Below are positions 26,445-37,087 of a stretch of DNA of 64,000 nt, one piece after another. Position 1 is the first letter of the stretch, and every line of letters starts with the position of its first letter. Below the pieces are notes generated by a model, which worked only from the letters and a program-made list of their open reading frames with translations, searched no databases and was not told the DNA's origin. The position numbers were made by a program, and so were the translations under genes. Source of the stretch: Marinobacter mobilis (GTDB lineage Bacteria; Pseudomonadota; Gammaproteobacteria; Pseudomonadales; Oleiphilaceae); NCBI RefSeq assembly GCF_900106945.1, contig NZ_FNNE01000001.1, positions 372,001-436,000 on the forward strand. Direction: 5' to 3'.

Positions 26445-27662
26445 ATGAAACGGATCGGAACCAAGGCCCTGGCCAAAGCTGTGGTGTTTGCGCTGATGGC
26501 ATTCGTGCTGCCTGCTGGTGGGCATGCCGTGGTGCTGGAAGGTGTCGGTCATGGTGTTATCCAGAACGGCGATCTTGACCGCGCGCGGGCGGCGGCGAGG
26601 GAGTCTGCATTACGGGATGTTGCGTTACAGTATGAGGCCCGGATCAACAGTTCCGATACTCTGAACAATGGCGTAGTGACGGACTCCCGGCTGACGGTCT
26701 CAGCGACGGCAAAAGCGCGGGATGTGCGGGTGATCAGCGAGCAGCAGGTGGGTAATATGCTGCGGATCATTCTGCAGGCCGATATGTCGGAAAGTGCCAG
26801 TTGTGAGGCGGGCGCTGCCGCAGGTCTGAAGAAGCGAGTGGCGATTACCGGTTTCCCGCTCCAGCACCCGGAGCAGGCTGTGCTTGGGCATATTGACGAT
26901 GCCGGCCAGGCCTTGCCGCAACAGCTGCGTAGCCGATTGCAGCAGGGGGGGCGTCTGCAGGTGCTGGGCGCTTCGTCGATACACCCGTTCCACGATGTTG
27001 CCAATGCTCCGACCTCTCAGGCGTTCGACAACCGGCTCAGTAATGTAGTGGGGCTCGCCCGTGACCTCGATGCTCAGTTTGTGGTGACCGGTGTGATACG
27101 TAGCCTTGCGGTTGAGGATCCGTCGGCCTGGGGCTCGTCCGTTCTCGACCGGATGCAGCGTGGACTGGGCTTTGCCAATCGTGAGCGCCGGTTGGTGGTG
27201 GACATGATGGTCTTCGATGGGTTCAGTGGCTCGCCGGTATACCAGCAACGCTTCAGCACTGCCGGTACCTGGGATATTCGTGCCGGTGAATCGGACAGTT
27301 TTGGGTCCGCAGGTTTCTGGCAGAGCGATTACGGCCAGGCTGTGAGTGCGAGCCTGGATGAGATGACCCTGGCGATCACCGACGCCATTCGTTGTCAGCC
27401 ATTCATTACCCGGGTGGCAAGGGTTGAGGGAAAGCGGGTGACGCTGGCTGCGGGGGCGACGGCCGGATTACGCCCGGGTGACGAGCTTGATCTCTATCGC
27501 AGCTCCCGTTACTTCGATGCCCCGGGCGCGGCTCCGGAACTGCGGGACAGCCACGCCAGTGTTACGCTTAACAGTGTTCATCCGGACTTCAGTAACGGGG
27601 ACATGCCGGTAACCGGCGCGCTGGTCAATATTCAGCGCGGCGATATGGCGATCATCTGGTAA
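26445..27662 (+). CDS. flgT: Flagellar H-ring protein FlgT
   Basis: 405 residues with a signal peptide (KAVVFALMAFVLPAGGHA). The N-terminal domain (EGVGHGVIQNGDLDRARAAARESALRDVALQY, in part), the middle domain with KKRVAITGFPLQHPEQAVLG and the C-terminal KRVTLAAGATAGLRPGDELDLYR match the three FlgT domains. FlgT builds the H ring of the sodium-driven polar flagellum and supports MotX/MotY. Its start ATG follows the flgP stop closely, so the two are one unit. Confidence 0.9.
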   Translation: MKRIGTKALAKAVVFALMAFVLPAGGHAVVLEGVGHGVIQNGDLDRARAAARESALRDVALQYEARINSSDTLNNGVVTDSRLTVSATAKARDVRVISEQQVGNMLRIILQADMSESASCEAGAAAGLKKRVAITGFPLQHPEQAVLGHIDDAGQALPQQLRSRLQQGGRLQVLGASSIHPFHDVANAPTSQAFDNRLSNVVGLARDLDAQFVVTGVIRSLAVEDPSAWGSSVLDRMQRGLGFANRERRLVVDMMVFDGFSGSPVYQQRFSTAGTWDIRAGESDSFGSAGFWQSDYGQAVSASLDEMTLAITDAIRCQPFITRVARVEGKRVTLAAGATAGLRPGDELDLYRSSRYFDAPGAAPELRDSHASVTLNSVHPDFSNGDMPVTGALVNIQRGDMAIIW

Positions 27663-27713
27663 CAGGAAGTCGTTGCGCCGGCAGCAGAGAACACGTTGTC
27701 CGGCGCGCTCCCG

Positions 27714-28172
27714 TCAGGCGACTTGCTGGGCGGCAATGTCGCGAATCTTGCCCACCATGGCGCGCAGGCCGTTGCCGCGGGTCGGGGAGATGTGGCGGAA
27801 CAGGTCCAGCCGCTCGAACAGTTCATCGATGTCGGTGGTCAGCAGGTCGCGGGGTGTCTTGCCATTCAGGGCAACCAGGATAATTGCCGCCAGACCACGG
27901 ACGATCATGGCGTCGGAGTCGATCATCAGGTACAGCTTGCTGTCGCACTCGTCCTGGAAGTGGGTCAGCCACACCTGGCTCTGACAGCCATGGACGTAGT
28001 TTTCCTCGGTACGTTCGTTATCAGGAAACGCCGGCAACTGCTTGCCGAGGTCAATGATGTAGGCGTACCGCTCTTCCCAGTCGTCGAGGAACTCAAAGGC
28101 ATCGAACACGTCGTCCAGGGTAACGTCCTTGCCCAGCGGGTTGTTGCGAAACTGATCTTCGGTGGCGGTCAT
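27714..28172 (-). CDS. sufE: Sulfur acceptor protein SufE
   Basis: A 152-residue SufE. Cys63 in NYVHGCQSQVWL is the residue that takes persulfide sulfur from SufS. It is the last gene of a sufBCDSATE operon and its ATG directly abuts the sufT stop. It boosts SufS activity and passes sulfur to the SufBCD scaffold. Confidence 0.95.
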   Translation of the reverse strand: MTATEDQFRNNPLGKDVTLDDVFDAFEFLDDWEERYAYIIDLGKQLPAFPDNERTEENYVHGCQSQVWLTHFQDECDSKLYLMIDSDAMIVRGLAAIILVALNGKTPRDLLTTDIDELFERLDLFRHISPTRGNGLRAMVGKIRDIAAQQVA

Positions 28173-28715
28173 TTACAGCATTCCCAGTTCTAACTTGGCT
28201 TCGTCACTCAGCATATCGTTGTTCCAGGGCGGATCAAAGGTCAGTTCGACGGTGACTTTGTCCACATTGGGTACGTATTCCAGCTTGCGTCTGACGTCGT
28301 CGGTGATCACCGGACCCATGCCGCAGCCAGCGGCCGTCAACGTCATCAGAACGTGGACCTGGTTGCCTTCCGGCGTGCCGTTCATCACTTTGCACTCATA
28401 GATCAGCCCCAGCTCTACGACATTGACCGGAATTTCCGGGTCGTAGCAGCTGCGCAAGGCTTCCCACACCTGATTCTCGTTGACACTGCCATCTTCCGGC
28501 GTTTCGAAGCTGCTTTCCAGCGGCTGCTTGCCAAGGGCGTCGGCGTCATGGCCCTCAATCCGGGCCAGGTTGCCATTGACCGCCACGGTAAAGCTGCCGC
28601 CCAACGACTGGGTGATGGTCACAAAGGTGTCTGCCGGAATCATGATTTCCGTGCCCGCGGGGACCAGGCGGGCTTCCACCTCGCGTTTGGTCAGAACCAC
28701 TTCCCGTTCTTGCAT
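28173..28715 (-). CDS. sufT: Fe-S assembly protein SufT
   Basis: A MIP18/DUF59-type protein, 180 residues from the ATG at 28715. The first half has the SufT-specific REVVLTKREVEARLVPAGTE and the second half the DUF59 core YDPEIPVNVVELGLIYE and TLTAAGCGMGPVI, ending FDPPWNNDMLSDEAKLELGML. An earlier in-frame ATG at 28793 would overlap sufA; I prefer the shorter form because it matches family length, though no strong ribosome site precedes it. SufT helps mature Fe-S enzymes. Confidence 0.88.
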   Translation of the reverse strand: MQEREVVLTKREVEARLVPAGTEIMIPADTFVTITQSLGGSFTVAVNGNLARIEGHDADALGKQPLESSFETPEDGSVNENQVWEALRSCYDPEIPVNVVELGLIYECKVMNGTPEGNQVHVLMTLTAAGCGMGPVITDDVRRKLEYVPNVDKVTVELTFDPPWNNDMLSDEAKLELGML

Positions 28716-28759
28716 GCCCTGAATGACCTCGTCTTGACTGGCTGGCGCTGATTCGTTGA

Positions 28760-29113
28760 TCAGGCGACGGTGAAACTTTCGCCGCAACCACACTCTGCCG
28801 TGGCATTGGGGTTGCGGAACTGGAACAGGGAGTTGACGCCCTGGGTCACGAAATCGATTTCGGTGCCGTTGACCATGGGCAGGTGCTGGCGTTCGACGTA
28901 GATGTCGACGCCATCAACGGTGAAAATCTCGTCATCGTCCAGCGGCGTTTCGACCCACTCGGTCTCGTACTTGAAACCGGAGCAACCGCTTTTGCGGATT
29001 GCCAGGCGAATGCCCCGGGCCTTGGCGTTTTTCGCCAACTGCTTGCGTACATGAGCCACTGCACTGGGCGTCATGGTCACGCCAACGGTGGGTGTAAAAG
29101 TCTCGGCAGTCAT
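28760..29113 (-). CDS. sufA: A-type Fe-S carrier SufA
   Basis: 117 residues with the HesB/IscA signature: Cys44 in RKSGCSGF and Cys108/Cys110 in AECGCGESF, the three Fe-S ligands. The start MTAETFTPTVGVTMT at 29113 is chosen over longer in-frame options that would run into sufS. It carries nascent clusters from SufBCD to target enzymes. Confidence 0.95.
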   Translation of the reverse strand: MTAETFTPTVGVTMTPSAVAHVRKQLAKNAKARGIRLAIRKSGCSGFKYETEWVETPLDDDEIFTVDGVDIYVERQHLPMVNGTEIDFVTQGVNSLFQFRNPNATAECGCGESFTVA

Positions 29114-29126
29114 GGAACCAACCTCA

Positions 29127-30380
<1,254 letters not shown>

Positions 30381-30386
30381 TGCCGC

Positions 30387-31673
30387 TCAGGCCTCCTCAA
30401 AGGTCGTTTCGAAAAACTGGTTCAGTCGTATCTGAGTGGTTTCCCGTACAGATTCGACCGGAATCTGCTGGACCAGTTCGTTAATGAAGGCCATGGTCAG
30501 CAGCGTATTGGCTTCGTGACGGCTGACACCGCGGGATACCAGATAGAAAATCGACTGCTTGTCGAGCTGGCCGATGGTGGCACCGTGGGCGCATTTGACA
30601 TCGTCAGCGTAAATTTCCAGCTCCGGCTTGGTGTCGATTTCCGCCCCGGTGGACAGCAACAGGTTCTTGTTGCTCATGTTGGCGTTCGACTTCTGGGCAT
30701 CCTGATGAATGTGGATGCGGCCATTGAACACAGCATGGGACTGGCCGGCAGCGATGTTGCGATAGGTTTCTTCACTGTCGCAATGCGGGGCCACATGCTC
30801 GATGACGGTGTGGTTGTCATAGTGCTGCTGGCCCTGGGTCACCACCACGCCGTTGAGGCGGCAGTTGGCGCCGGACTGTTCCAGGCGAACCTGCAAGTCG
30901 TGGCGACGCATGGGGCCACCAAAACCGACGCAATGGCTGTCAAAGCGGGAGTGAGCCTGCTGGCGGACACCGGTCGCGCCAACGTGCTGAACATTCTCGC
31001 CTTCGGCGGACAGTCGCACGCTGGTTACCTGGGCGCCTTCGGCCAGGGTGAATTCGGAAACGGCATTGACCAGTGCCGGCTGGTCACCGCTGGAGATGTA
31101 CTCTTCCACCAGGGTGAGCTGGCTGTGGCGGCCGGCATCCACGTAAAGGCGCGGATAGGCTGAACCGCTGCAGCTGGCATCGGTCTGGCTGATGATGAAC
31201 AGCGGTTGGTCCAGCACAGCGTCGGGAGCCAGCCGGATGTACAGGCCGTCTTCAAAGCGGGCAGAGTTCAGTCGTGCCAGCTGGGCTGCTTCGGCGTCGA
31301 GGGTGTTGTCCAGGCGCTCGGCGAGTTCAGCCGCGAGGCTGTCGTCCAGTTCGGCGAATGGCTGGATGGTAATGCCGCTCTGATCCGGCAGTTCGCAGGC
31401 TTCTGGAACGATCACGCCGTTGTGAAACACCACGTGATAACCGGGAACCGCGAGGGCCGGGCCACACTTGCCACTGGTCGGCAATGCGCTCGCCAGTTCT
31501 TCGGAAAGCTTGAGGTGGCGACTGGAGTATTTCCAGTTTTCTGTCTTGCGGGTTGGCAGCGGCATGTCAGCCAGTGCGGTGCCGCGCTGAGCACGCAGGT
31601 CGAGCAGCGGCTGGGGCAGAGACTGCCCGCCCGGAGTCAGGAAAGCGCTGGAAAGCGTGGATGCTGGTTTCAT
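30387..31673 (-). CDS. sufD: Fe-S scaffold subunit SufD
   Basis: 428 residues. The C-terminal beta-helix and domain are seen in KSNANMSNKNLLLSTGAEIDTKPELEIYADDVKCAHGATIGQLD (fragments), with the conserved CAHGAT motif. It pairs with SufB on SufC to assemble clusters. It lies six bases after sufS in reading order and 13 bases from sufC. Confidence 0.96.
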   Translation of the reverse strand: MKPASTLSSAFLTPGGQSLPQPLLDLRAQRGTALADMPLPTRKTENWKYSSRHLKLSEELASALPTSGKCGPALAVPGYHVVFHNGVIVPEACELPDQSGITIQPFAELDDSLAAELAERLDNTLDAEAAQLARLNSARFEDGLYIRLAPDAVLDQPLFIISQTDASCSGSAYPRLYVDAGRHSQLTLVEEYISSGDQPALVNAVSEFTLAEGAQVTSVRLSAEGENVQHVGATGVRQQAHSRFDSHCVGFGGPMRRHDLQVRLEQSGANCRLNGVVVTQGQQHYDNHTVIEHVAPHCDSEETYRNIAAGQSHAVFNGRIHIHQDAQKSNANMSNKNLLLSTGAEIDTKPELEIYADDVKCAHGATIGQLDKQSIFYLVSRGVSRHEANTLLTMAFINELVQQIPVESVRETTQIRLNQFFETTFEEA

Positions 31674-31686
31674 TCCTGCCTCTCCC

Positions 31687-32457
31687 TTAGCCGGCTACCG
31701 GGGCGTCGTCTTCGTCTTTGATGCCGAGCCAGCCGTAACCCTTTTCTTCCAGTTCCAGCGCCAGCTCACGACCACCGGACTTGATGATGCGGCCGCCAGC
31801 CAGCACATGGACGTGGTCCGGAACAATGTGATTCAGCAGACGCTGGTAGTGGGTCACCATCAGGATGGCGCGGTCTGCGGAACGCAGGGCGTTGACGCCA
31901 TCGGAGGCAACCTTGAGGGCGTCGATGTCGAGGCCGGAGTCGGTCTCATCGAGAATCGCCAGCTTCGGCTGCAGCAGCAGGGCTTGCATGATCTCGTTGC
32001 GTTTCTTTTCACCACCGGAGAAGCCTTCGTTGACACCACGCTTGAGGAAATCCGGGTTCAGGTCCACCTGTTTGGAGACTTCGCGGGCCAGTTTCATGAA
32101 CTCGGCCGCGTTCATTTCCGGTTCGCCAAGATGCTTACGCTTGGCGTTCACCGCGGTACGCAGGAATTGCAGGTTGCTGACGCCAGGAATCTCCACCGGA
32201 TACTGGAACGCCAGGAAAATGCCTTCACGGGCACGCTCCTCGGTTTCTTTGTCGAGCAGGTTTTCACCGTTGAACAGCACTTCACCGCTGGTCACCTCAT
32301 AGGCTTCGTTACCCGCCAGTACCTGTGACAGTGTGCTTTTCCCGGAACCATTGGGCCCCATGATGGCGTGAACTTCGCCCGGGTTGATCTCCAGGTTGAT
32401 GCCCTTGAGGATTTCTTTGCCCTCAACGGAAGCGTGCAGGTTCTTGATGCTCAGCAT
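31687..32457 (-). CDS. sufC: Fe-S assembly ATPase SufC
   Basis: A 256-residue ABC-type ATPase. Walker A is GPNGSGKST, the signature is GFSGGEKKRNEIMQA and Walker B is LAILDETDSGLDIDAL. It powers structural changes of SufBCD. The C-terminal tail (GIKDEDDAPVAG) is slightly longer and more acidic than the E. coli protein. Confidence 0.97.
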   Translation of the reverse strand: MLSIKNLHASVEGKEILKGINLEINPGEVHAIMGPNGSGKSTLSQVLAGNEAYEVTSGEVLFNGENLLDKETEERAREGIFLAFQYPVEIPGVSNLQFLRTAVNAKRKHLGEPEMNAAEFMKLAREVSKQVDLNPDFLKRGVNEGFSGGEKKRNEIMQALLLQPKLAILDETDSGLDIDALKVASDGVNALRSADRAILMVTHYQRLLNHIVPDHVHVLAGGRIIKSGGRELALELEEKGYGWLGIKDEDDAPVAG

Positions 32458-32529
32458 GCGTGGGATTCTCTCTCGTTAATTCTGTCTGAATTCTGTTTCC
32501 GCAGGCGGGTCTGCCGCCAACTGTGACGC

Positions 32530-33978
32530 TTAACCGACCGAGCCTTCGAGGCTGACTTCCAGCAGTTTGCCGGCTTCCACCGCAAACTCCATCGGCAGCT
32601 CCTTGAAGACTTCCTTACAGAAGCCGTTCACGATCATCGAAACGGCCTGTTCGGCATCAATGCCACGCTGGCGGCAAAGGAACATCTGTTCGTCACTCAC
32701 CTTGGAGGTGGTGGCCTCATGCTCGACGATGGCGGTCTTGTTCTGGCTTTCGATGTACGGGAACGTATGGGCCGCACAGCGGTCACCAATCAGCAGGGAG
32801 TCACACTGGGTGAAGTTGCGGGCAGCCTCGGCGCCAGGGCCAAATTTGACCAGGCCACGGTAGGCGTTGCTGCTGCGGCCGGCAGAGATACCCTTGGAAA
32901 TGATGGTGCTGGAGGTGTTCTTGCCCAGGTGAATCATCTTGGTGCCGGTATCGGCCTGTTGGTAGTTGTGGGTCAGCGCCACCGAGTAGAATTCGCCGAC
33001 ACTGTTGTCGCCACGCAGTACACAGCTGGGGTACTTCCAGGTGATCGCGGAACCGGTTTCCACCTGGGTCCAGGACACTTTCGAGTTGTTCCCGATGCAG
33101 GCCGCGCGCTTGGTGACGAAGTTGTAGATGCCGCCCTTACCGTTCTCGTCGCCGGGGTACCAGTTCTGTACCGTCGAGTACTTGATCTGGGCGTTTTCCA
33201 GTACCACCAGTTCCACCACCGCGGCGTGCAGCTGGTTTTCGTCGCGCATGGGCGCGGTGCAGCCTTCCAGGTAGCTCACGTAGCTGTCGTCGTCAGCGAC
33301 GATCAGCGTACGCTCAAACTGGCCGGTGTTGGCAGCGTTGATGCGGAAATAGGTGGACAGTTCCAGCGGGCAGCGCACGCCTTTCGGAATGTAGACGAAG
33401 GAACCGTCGGAGAACACCGCAGAGTTGAGCGCGGCAAAGTAGTTGTCGCCTACCGGCACCACGCTGCCAAGGTACTTCTGCACCAGTTCGGGGTACTTCT
33501 GGACAGCCTCGGAGATCGGGCAGAAGATAACGCCGGCTTTCTCCAGGGGTTCCTTGAAGGTGGTGGCGACGGAGACGGAGTCAAACACCGCGTCTACGGC
33601 AACACCGGCGAGCTTGGCTCGCTCGTGCAGCGGAATGCCCAGTTTCTCATAGGTTTTCAGCAGCTCCGGATCGACTTCATCCAGGCTCTGGGGCATGTCT
33701 TCCTTTTTCTTCGGCGCGGAATAATAGGAAATGGCGTTGTAGTCCACTTTTGGGAAGTCAACGTGGGCCCAGTCAGGTTCGTCCATTTCCAGCCAGCGAC
33801 GATAGGCTTTCAGGCGCCATTCCAGCATGAACTCCGGTTCATTCTTGATGGCTGACAGCCGGCGAATCACGTCTTCGTTGAGGCCAGGTTCAAAGGTATC
33901 CGCCTCGATATCGGTGACGAAACCGTGCTCGTATTCCCGTTTGATCAGCTCGTTCACCTGTCTGTCGGTGTTCGCCAT
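32530..33978 (-). CDS. sufB: Fe-S scaffold subunit SufB
   Basis: 482 residues, first gene of the suf operon. Conserved blocks include [47 protein letters not shown] and [18 protein letters not shown]. The ATG at 33978 ([12 protein letters not shown]) gives family length and has GGAGCG upstream; an in-frame extension to 34056 is unlikely. It carries the sulfur-accepting scaffold sites. Confidence 0.96.
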   Translation of the reverse strand: MANTDRQVNELIKREYEHGFVTDIEADTFEPGLNEDVIRRLSAIKNEPEFMLEWRLKAYRRWLEMDEPDWAHVDFPKVDYNAISYYSAPKKKEDMPQSLDEVDPELLKTYEKLGIPLHERAKLAGVAVDAVFDSVSVATTFKEPLEKAGVIFCPISEAVQKYPELVQKYLGSVVPVGDNYFAALNSAVFSDGSFVYIPKGVRCPLELSTYFRINAANTGQFERTLIVADDDSYVSYLEGCTAPMRDENQLHAAVVELVVLENAQIKYSTVQNWYPGDENGKGGIYNFVTKRAACIGNNSKVSWTQVETGSAITWKYPSCVLRGDNSVGEFYSVALTHNYQQADTGTKMIHLGKNTSSTIISKGISAGRSSNAYRGLVKFGPGAEAARNFTQCDSLLIGDRCAAHTFPYIESQNKTAIVEHEATTSKVSDEQMFLCRQRGIDAEQAVSMIVNGFCKEVFKELPMEFAVEAGKLLEVSLEGSVG

Positions 33979-34214
33979 GATCGTCGCTCCGTATGCTTTC
34001 TCATCAGGGGCCTGTTGCCCGTGTCGCGGGCACCGCCTCGTGGGCCATGCCGGCATGTCATCAGTTTGGGTGTCACAGTGGTCGTTTGGGCCAGTTACTG
34101 GCAGTCATCGCCCTGCAATCGATTGTTGGCTGAGGGAATCCCGGTGTTGGCTATGAATACCGTCCCCCTGTCCGGGGACTGAAGCTCCGAGGGATCCCGC
34201 ACTTCTGGCGAGTG
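33979..34214 (-). other. Long 5' leader of the suf operon
   Basis: About 230 bases between the predicted start of the suf transcript (near 34208) and the sufB ATG, with no gene. No Rrf2-type regulator gene lies here, although one often does in related genomes. Nothing else is recognisable in the leader. Confidence 0.5.
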
Positions 34215-34247
34215 ATTGTACAATATCATACCAAAATAGTCAGGTAT
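34215..34247 (-). promoter_or_regulatory. suf promoter with IscR type-1-like site
   Basis: On the minus strand CTGACT (34243-34238), 17 bases and TACAAT (34220-34215) form a promoter. The 25-bp window 34247-34223 begins ATACCTGACTATTTT and ends GATAT; it agrees with the type-1 IscR consensus at about 21 of 25 positions. The site covers the -35, the usual place for repression by holo-IscR. Confidence 0.7.
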
Positions 34248-34378
34248 TAAGTCGCGCGTGGCTTAGATTATACCGTAATCCGGCTATCAGGCACCAAGAC
34301 CACAGTATCAGTGGTTGTCGCAGGCCAGCGGGGGCTGCTGAAAACCGGGAGTTTTCGCTTGTATTTTAGGCAGTTGGT

Positions 34379-34840
34379 TTACTGCGGCTGGTAGAGGGCG
34401 TCCAGGTCTGTGGAGTAGCTGACGCCGACCAGCTTCCAGTCGTCGTGCGGGCGGTAGAAGGTTAAGGTCCAGGCGATGGCGGCGGTGTTGAATTTCTGTA
34501 GCCAGGTTTCGCGGTAGAAATGCTCGCCAATGCCGTCGCTGTGCAGGTGTACGCTGGCCAGTGGCTGGCCAACCTGGCCGGTCACCATCTGGAAGTAGGC
34601 GTCGGCTTCCCTGGCGGATTGATCGAAAGGCTCGCTGGCAACGCCGAGGAAGGGGCGAAGCTGTTGGTACGCGGCTTCGACCTGGTTGCTGGCGACGCGG
34701 GCCATGAAGTCTGACGTCTGGGTATGGACAGCCTGTCTGTCTGGCAGCACCAGGCCAACCGAAGGTTCTGCCCGGGAGCCCGCAGGCATCAGTAGCGTGG
34801 TGACGAGTAACAGGGGGATCAGGGTGCGGGCCAGGGGCAC
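34379..34840 (-). CDS. Exported DUF4864-like protein
   Basis: 153 residues with a signal peptide (TLIPLLLVTTLLMPAGSRA). The mature part (SDFMARVASNQVEAAYQQL, then TFYRPHDDWKLVGVSY) has the layout of DUF4864 or NTF2-like proteins with a C-terminal strand pair. The GTG start follows the trhP stop by four bases, with GGAG inside the end of trhP, so the two are coupled. The function is unknown. Confidence 0.65.
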   Translation of the reverse strand: MPLARTLIPLLLVTTLLMPAGSRAEPSVGLVLPDRQAVHTQTSDFMARVASNQVEAAYQQLRPFLGVASEPFDQSAREADAYFQMVTGQVGQPLASVHLHSDGIGEHFYRETWLQKFNTAAIAWTLTFYRPHDDWKLVGVSYSTDLDALYQPQ

Positions 34841-34844
34841 GAGG

Positions 34845-36155
34845 TCAGTTCTCCGGATGAATGATTCGGGTCAGAAAGCTGTGTTCGAGGCAGTCCGGGG
34901 TACCTTGGGGTCGTGGCAGGCGCACCACATAACCACTGCCTGGGGCATAGTCTAGGGCGTTGCCGTCCCGGGTTTCTATGGAATCAGTCGCAAAGCGGGT
35001 ATTTCCTGAGGGGGTCATCAACTCCAGGGTGTCACCGCAGGCAAAGCGGTTCTTGACCGCGATGGTCAGGCTGCGGTCATCGGCATCGACGATTTCACCA
35101 ACCACCTGCTGGCTGCCCTGCAGCGATGAGCCCTGTTCGTAGGTCTGGTACTCCTGGGGAAGGTGGCGACGCAGGAAGCCCTCGGTGTAGCCGCGGTTGG
35201 ACAGGGCCTCGAGTTCATCCATCTGCCTCATGTCGAAAGGCAGTCCGCTCACGGCGCGGTCAATAGCGCGACGGTAGACCTGGGTGGTGCGTGCGACGTA
35301 ATAGGGGCTCTTGGTGCGGCCTTCGATCTTCAGCGAGTGAATGCCCATGGCGCATAGGGTTTCAACGTGCTGCACGGCCCGCAGGTCGCGGGAGTTCATG
35401 ATATAGGTGCCGTGTTCATCCTCGTAGGCGGGAATGAAACCGCCGGGGCGATTGGGTTCCTCCAGCAGCATCTGTGGGCTGGCGGACGGATCGACCTCAG
35501 TTACCGGGATCAGATCGCCGCTCTGGTCTTCCTGATGTTGCACCTCCCGGTAACTCCAGCGGCAGGCGTTGGTGCAGGTGCCCTGATTGGCGTCGCGGTG
35601 ATTCATATAGCCTGATAGCAGGCACCGGCCGGAATAAGCCATGCACAGGGCGCCGTGAACAAACACTTCCAGCTCCATATCGGGTACACGCCGGCGGATC
35701 TCGGCAATTTCCTCAAGATCCAGCTCCCGTGACAGGATTACCCGCTGAATGCCCTGGCGGCGCCAGAATTCCACCGTGGCCCAGTTCACCGCGTTGGCTT
35801 GTACCGACAGGTGCACCGGCTGATCAGGCCAGCGCTCACGAACCAGCATGATCAGGCCCGGGTCCGACATGATCAGGGCATCCGGCTTGAGCTCAATCAC
35901 TGGCGCCAGGTCTCGCAGGTAGGTGCGGACCTTGCTGTTGTGGGGAGCAATGTTGGACACCAGGTAGAACTGTTTGCCCAGCCCGTGGGCACGGTGAATC
36001 CCCTCGGCCAGAGTGTCCACCGACTTGAAACTGTTGTTCCGTGCCCGTAGCGAGTAGCGGGGCTGGCCGGCATAGACGGCGTCGGCACCATAGGCGAAAG
36101 CGGTATCGAGGTGGGTAAGGGTGCCGGCGGGGGCAAGCAGTTCTGGCGTGTACAT
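34845..36155 (-). CDS. trhP: tRNA 5-hydroxyuridine synthesis protein TrhP (peptidase U32 family)
   Basis: 436 residues. PELLAPAGTLTHLDTAFAYGADAVYAG (in part) opens the U32 domain, and the cysteine set is seen in VFVHGALCMAYSGRCLLSGYMNHRDANQGTCTNACRW (fragments), which may bind an Fe-S cluster. TrhP (YegQ) makes 5-hydroxyuridine at wobble U34 of several tRNAs from a prephenate-derived group. The ATG at 36155 (MYTPELL) is chosen over an upstream in-frame start. Confidence 0.9.
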   Translation of the reverse strand: MYTPELLAPAGTLTHLDTAFAYGADAVYAGQPRYSLRARNNSFKSVDTLAEGIHRAHGLGKQFYLVSNIAPHNSKVRTYLRDLAPVIELKPDALIMSDPGLIMLVRERWPDQPVHLSVQANAVNWATVEFWRRQGIQRVILSRELDLEEIAEIRRRVPDMELEVFVHGALCMAYSGRCLLSGYMNHRDANQGTCTNACRWSYREVQHQEDQSGDLIPVTEVDPSASPQMLLEEPNRPGGFIPAYEDEHGTYIMNSRDLRAVQHVETLCAMGIHSLKIEGRTKSPYYVARTTQVYRRAIDRAVSGLPFDMRQMDELEALSNRGYTEGFLRRHLPQEYQTYEQGSSLQGSQQVVGEIVDADDRSLTIAVKNRFACGDTLELMTPSGNTRFATDSIETRDGNALDYAPGSGYVVRLPRPQGTPDCLEHSFLTRIIHPEN

Positions 36156-36305
36156 GGAATTCCGGTCGGTCAGTAAAGCATGATGAGACAGTGTGCCCAT
36201 ATTCGGTTGCCAGGGAGTTGACCAGACTCAAGGATAGGTCCGTTTTTTTCGGCTAACGTCTGTACGCTGAATTGTCGATGCCTACAGTAACGGGAGGGCA
36301 CAGCC

Positions 36306-36821
36306 ATGGCGGCGGATGATCTGGCCAACCTGATGGAGGCCATGCAGAAGTACCTGCACAGTGAAGGTTACAGTCAGCAGCAACTGGATTCGGTAGTAAC
36401 GCCAGAACGGGTGGCGCAGCCTCCCGGTCACGGATCGTTATCGCTGGCCCAGTTACAGGCCCTGTGGTTGCTGATCCAGCGCCAGCTGTCGTCTACCCTG
36501 GCCATCAGCCTGAGGGTGCGCCCGCTGATTCTGGCGCAGCTGGAGCGGGGGCGGGTGGGTGTTGAGCTGATCGCCTCCCAGCTCAATATGAGCCGTTACA
36601 CCCTGTATAAGCGGCTCAAGGCTGAAAACCAGACATTCGCGGGTATTTTTCAGGAGGTGCGCCGGGAGCAGGCGCTGGTCTTCCTGCAGGATCCGCAGCG
36701 GCCACTGGTGGAGGTGGCCGAGCGGTTAGGTTTCTCTGAATTGAGCGCTTTCAGCCGGGCGTTCAAGCGTTGGATGGGGTGCTCCCCGGCCGAGTACCGG
36801 GCGCACCCCGGTGCGATTTAG
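36306..36821 (+). CDS. Short AraC-type DNA-binding protein
   Basis: 171 residues ending in a full AraC helix-turn-helix pair (LIASQLNMSRYTLYKRLKAE and VEVAERLGFSELSAFSRAFK, then RWMGCSPAEYR). The N-terminal 75 residues are too short for the usual cupin domain and are not recognised. It converges with the acp-fabB-fabA operon, nine bases from the acp stop. A direct repeat of AraC type lies before fabA, so it may control that operon. Confidence 0.85.
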   Translation: MAADDLANLMEAMQKYLHSEGYSQQQLDSVVTPERVAQPPGHGSLSLAQLQALWLLIQRQLSSTLAISLRVRPLILAQLERGRVGVELIASQLNMSRYTLYKRLKAENQTFAGIFQEVRREQALVFLQDPQRPLVEVAERLGFSELSAFSRAFKRWMGCSPAEYRAHPGAI

Positions 36822-36829
36822 TGAGCGGG

Positions 36830-37078
36830 TCAGGCTGGGGACCGCGGTTCGGTATGATCCATAAAGCGCAAGACATCCCCCACGGTCACCAGCTGGTCTG
36901 CCTGGTCATCGGTCAGTTCAAGCGCGAAACGCTCCTCAAGCGCCATGGTTAGTTCCACCAGGTCCAGGGAGTCTGCGCCCAGATCTTCCACCAGTCGTGA
37001 CGTACTGCTGATGGTGGTGGCTGGCACCGCAAGCTGCTCGGCAATCAGGGTGACGATACGTTGTTGTTGGTCGTTCAT
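36830..37078 (-). CDS. Acyl carrier protein
   Basis: 82 residues with Ser37 in DLGADSLDLVEL, the phosphopantetheine site, and the usual four-helix pattern. It is not the main AcpP, which normally lies with fabD/fabG; its place after fabB suggests a carrier dedicated to the FabA/FabB branch or to a product of that branch. The C-terminal tail MDHTEPRSPA is short and non-conserved. Confidence 0.92.
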   Translation of the reverse strand: MNDQQQRIVTLIAEQLAVPATTISSTSRLVEDLGADSLDLVELTMALEERFALELTDDQADQLVTVGDVLRFMDHTEPRSPA

Positions 37079-37087
37079 GGATACTCC

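Noticed and set aside
36161..36171. CCGGTCGGT string upstream of trhP, similar to the TetR operator core
   Set aside because: It lacks the outer arms and there is no nearby promoter in the right position. Probably chance.
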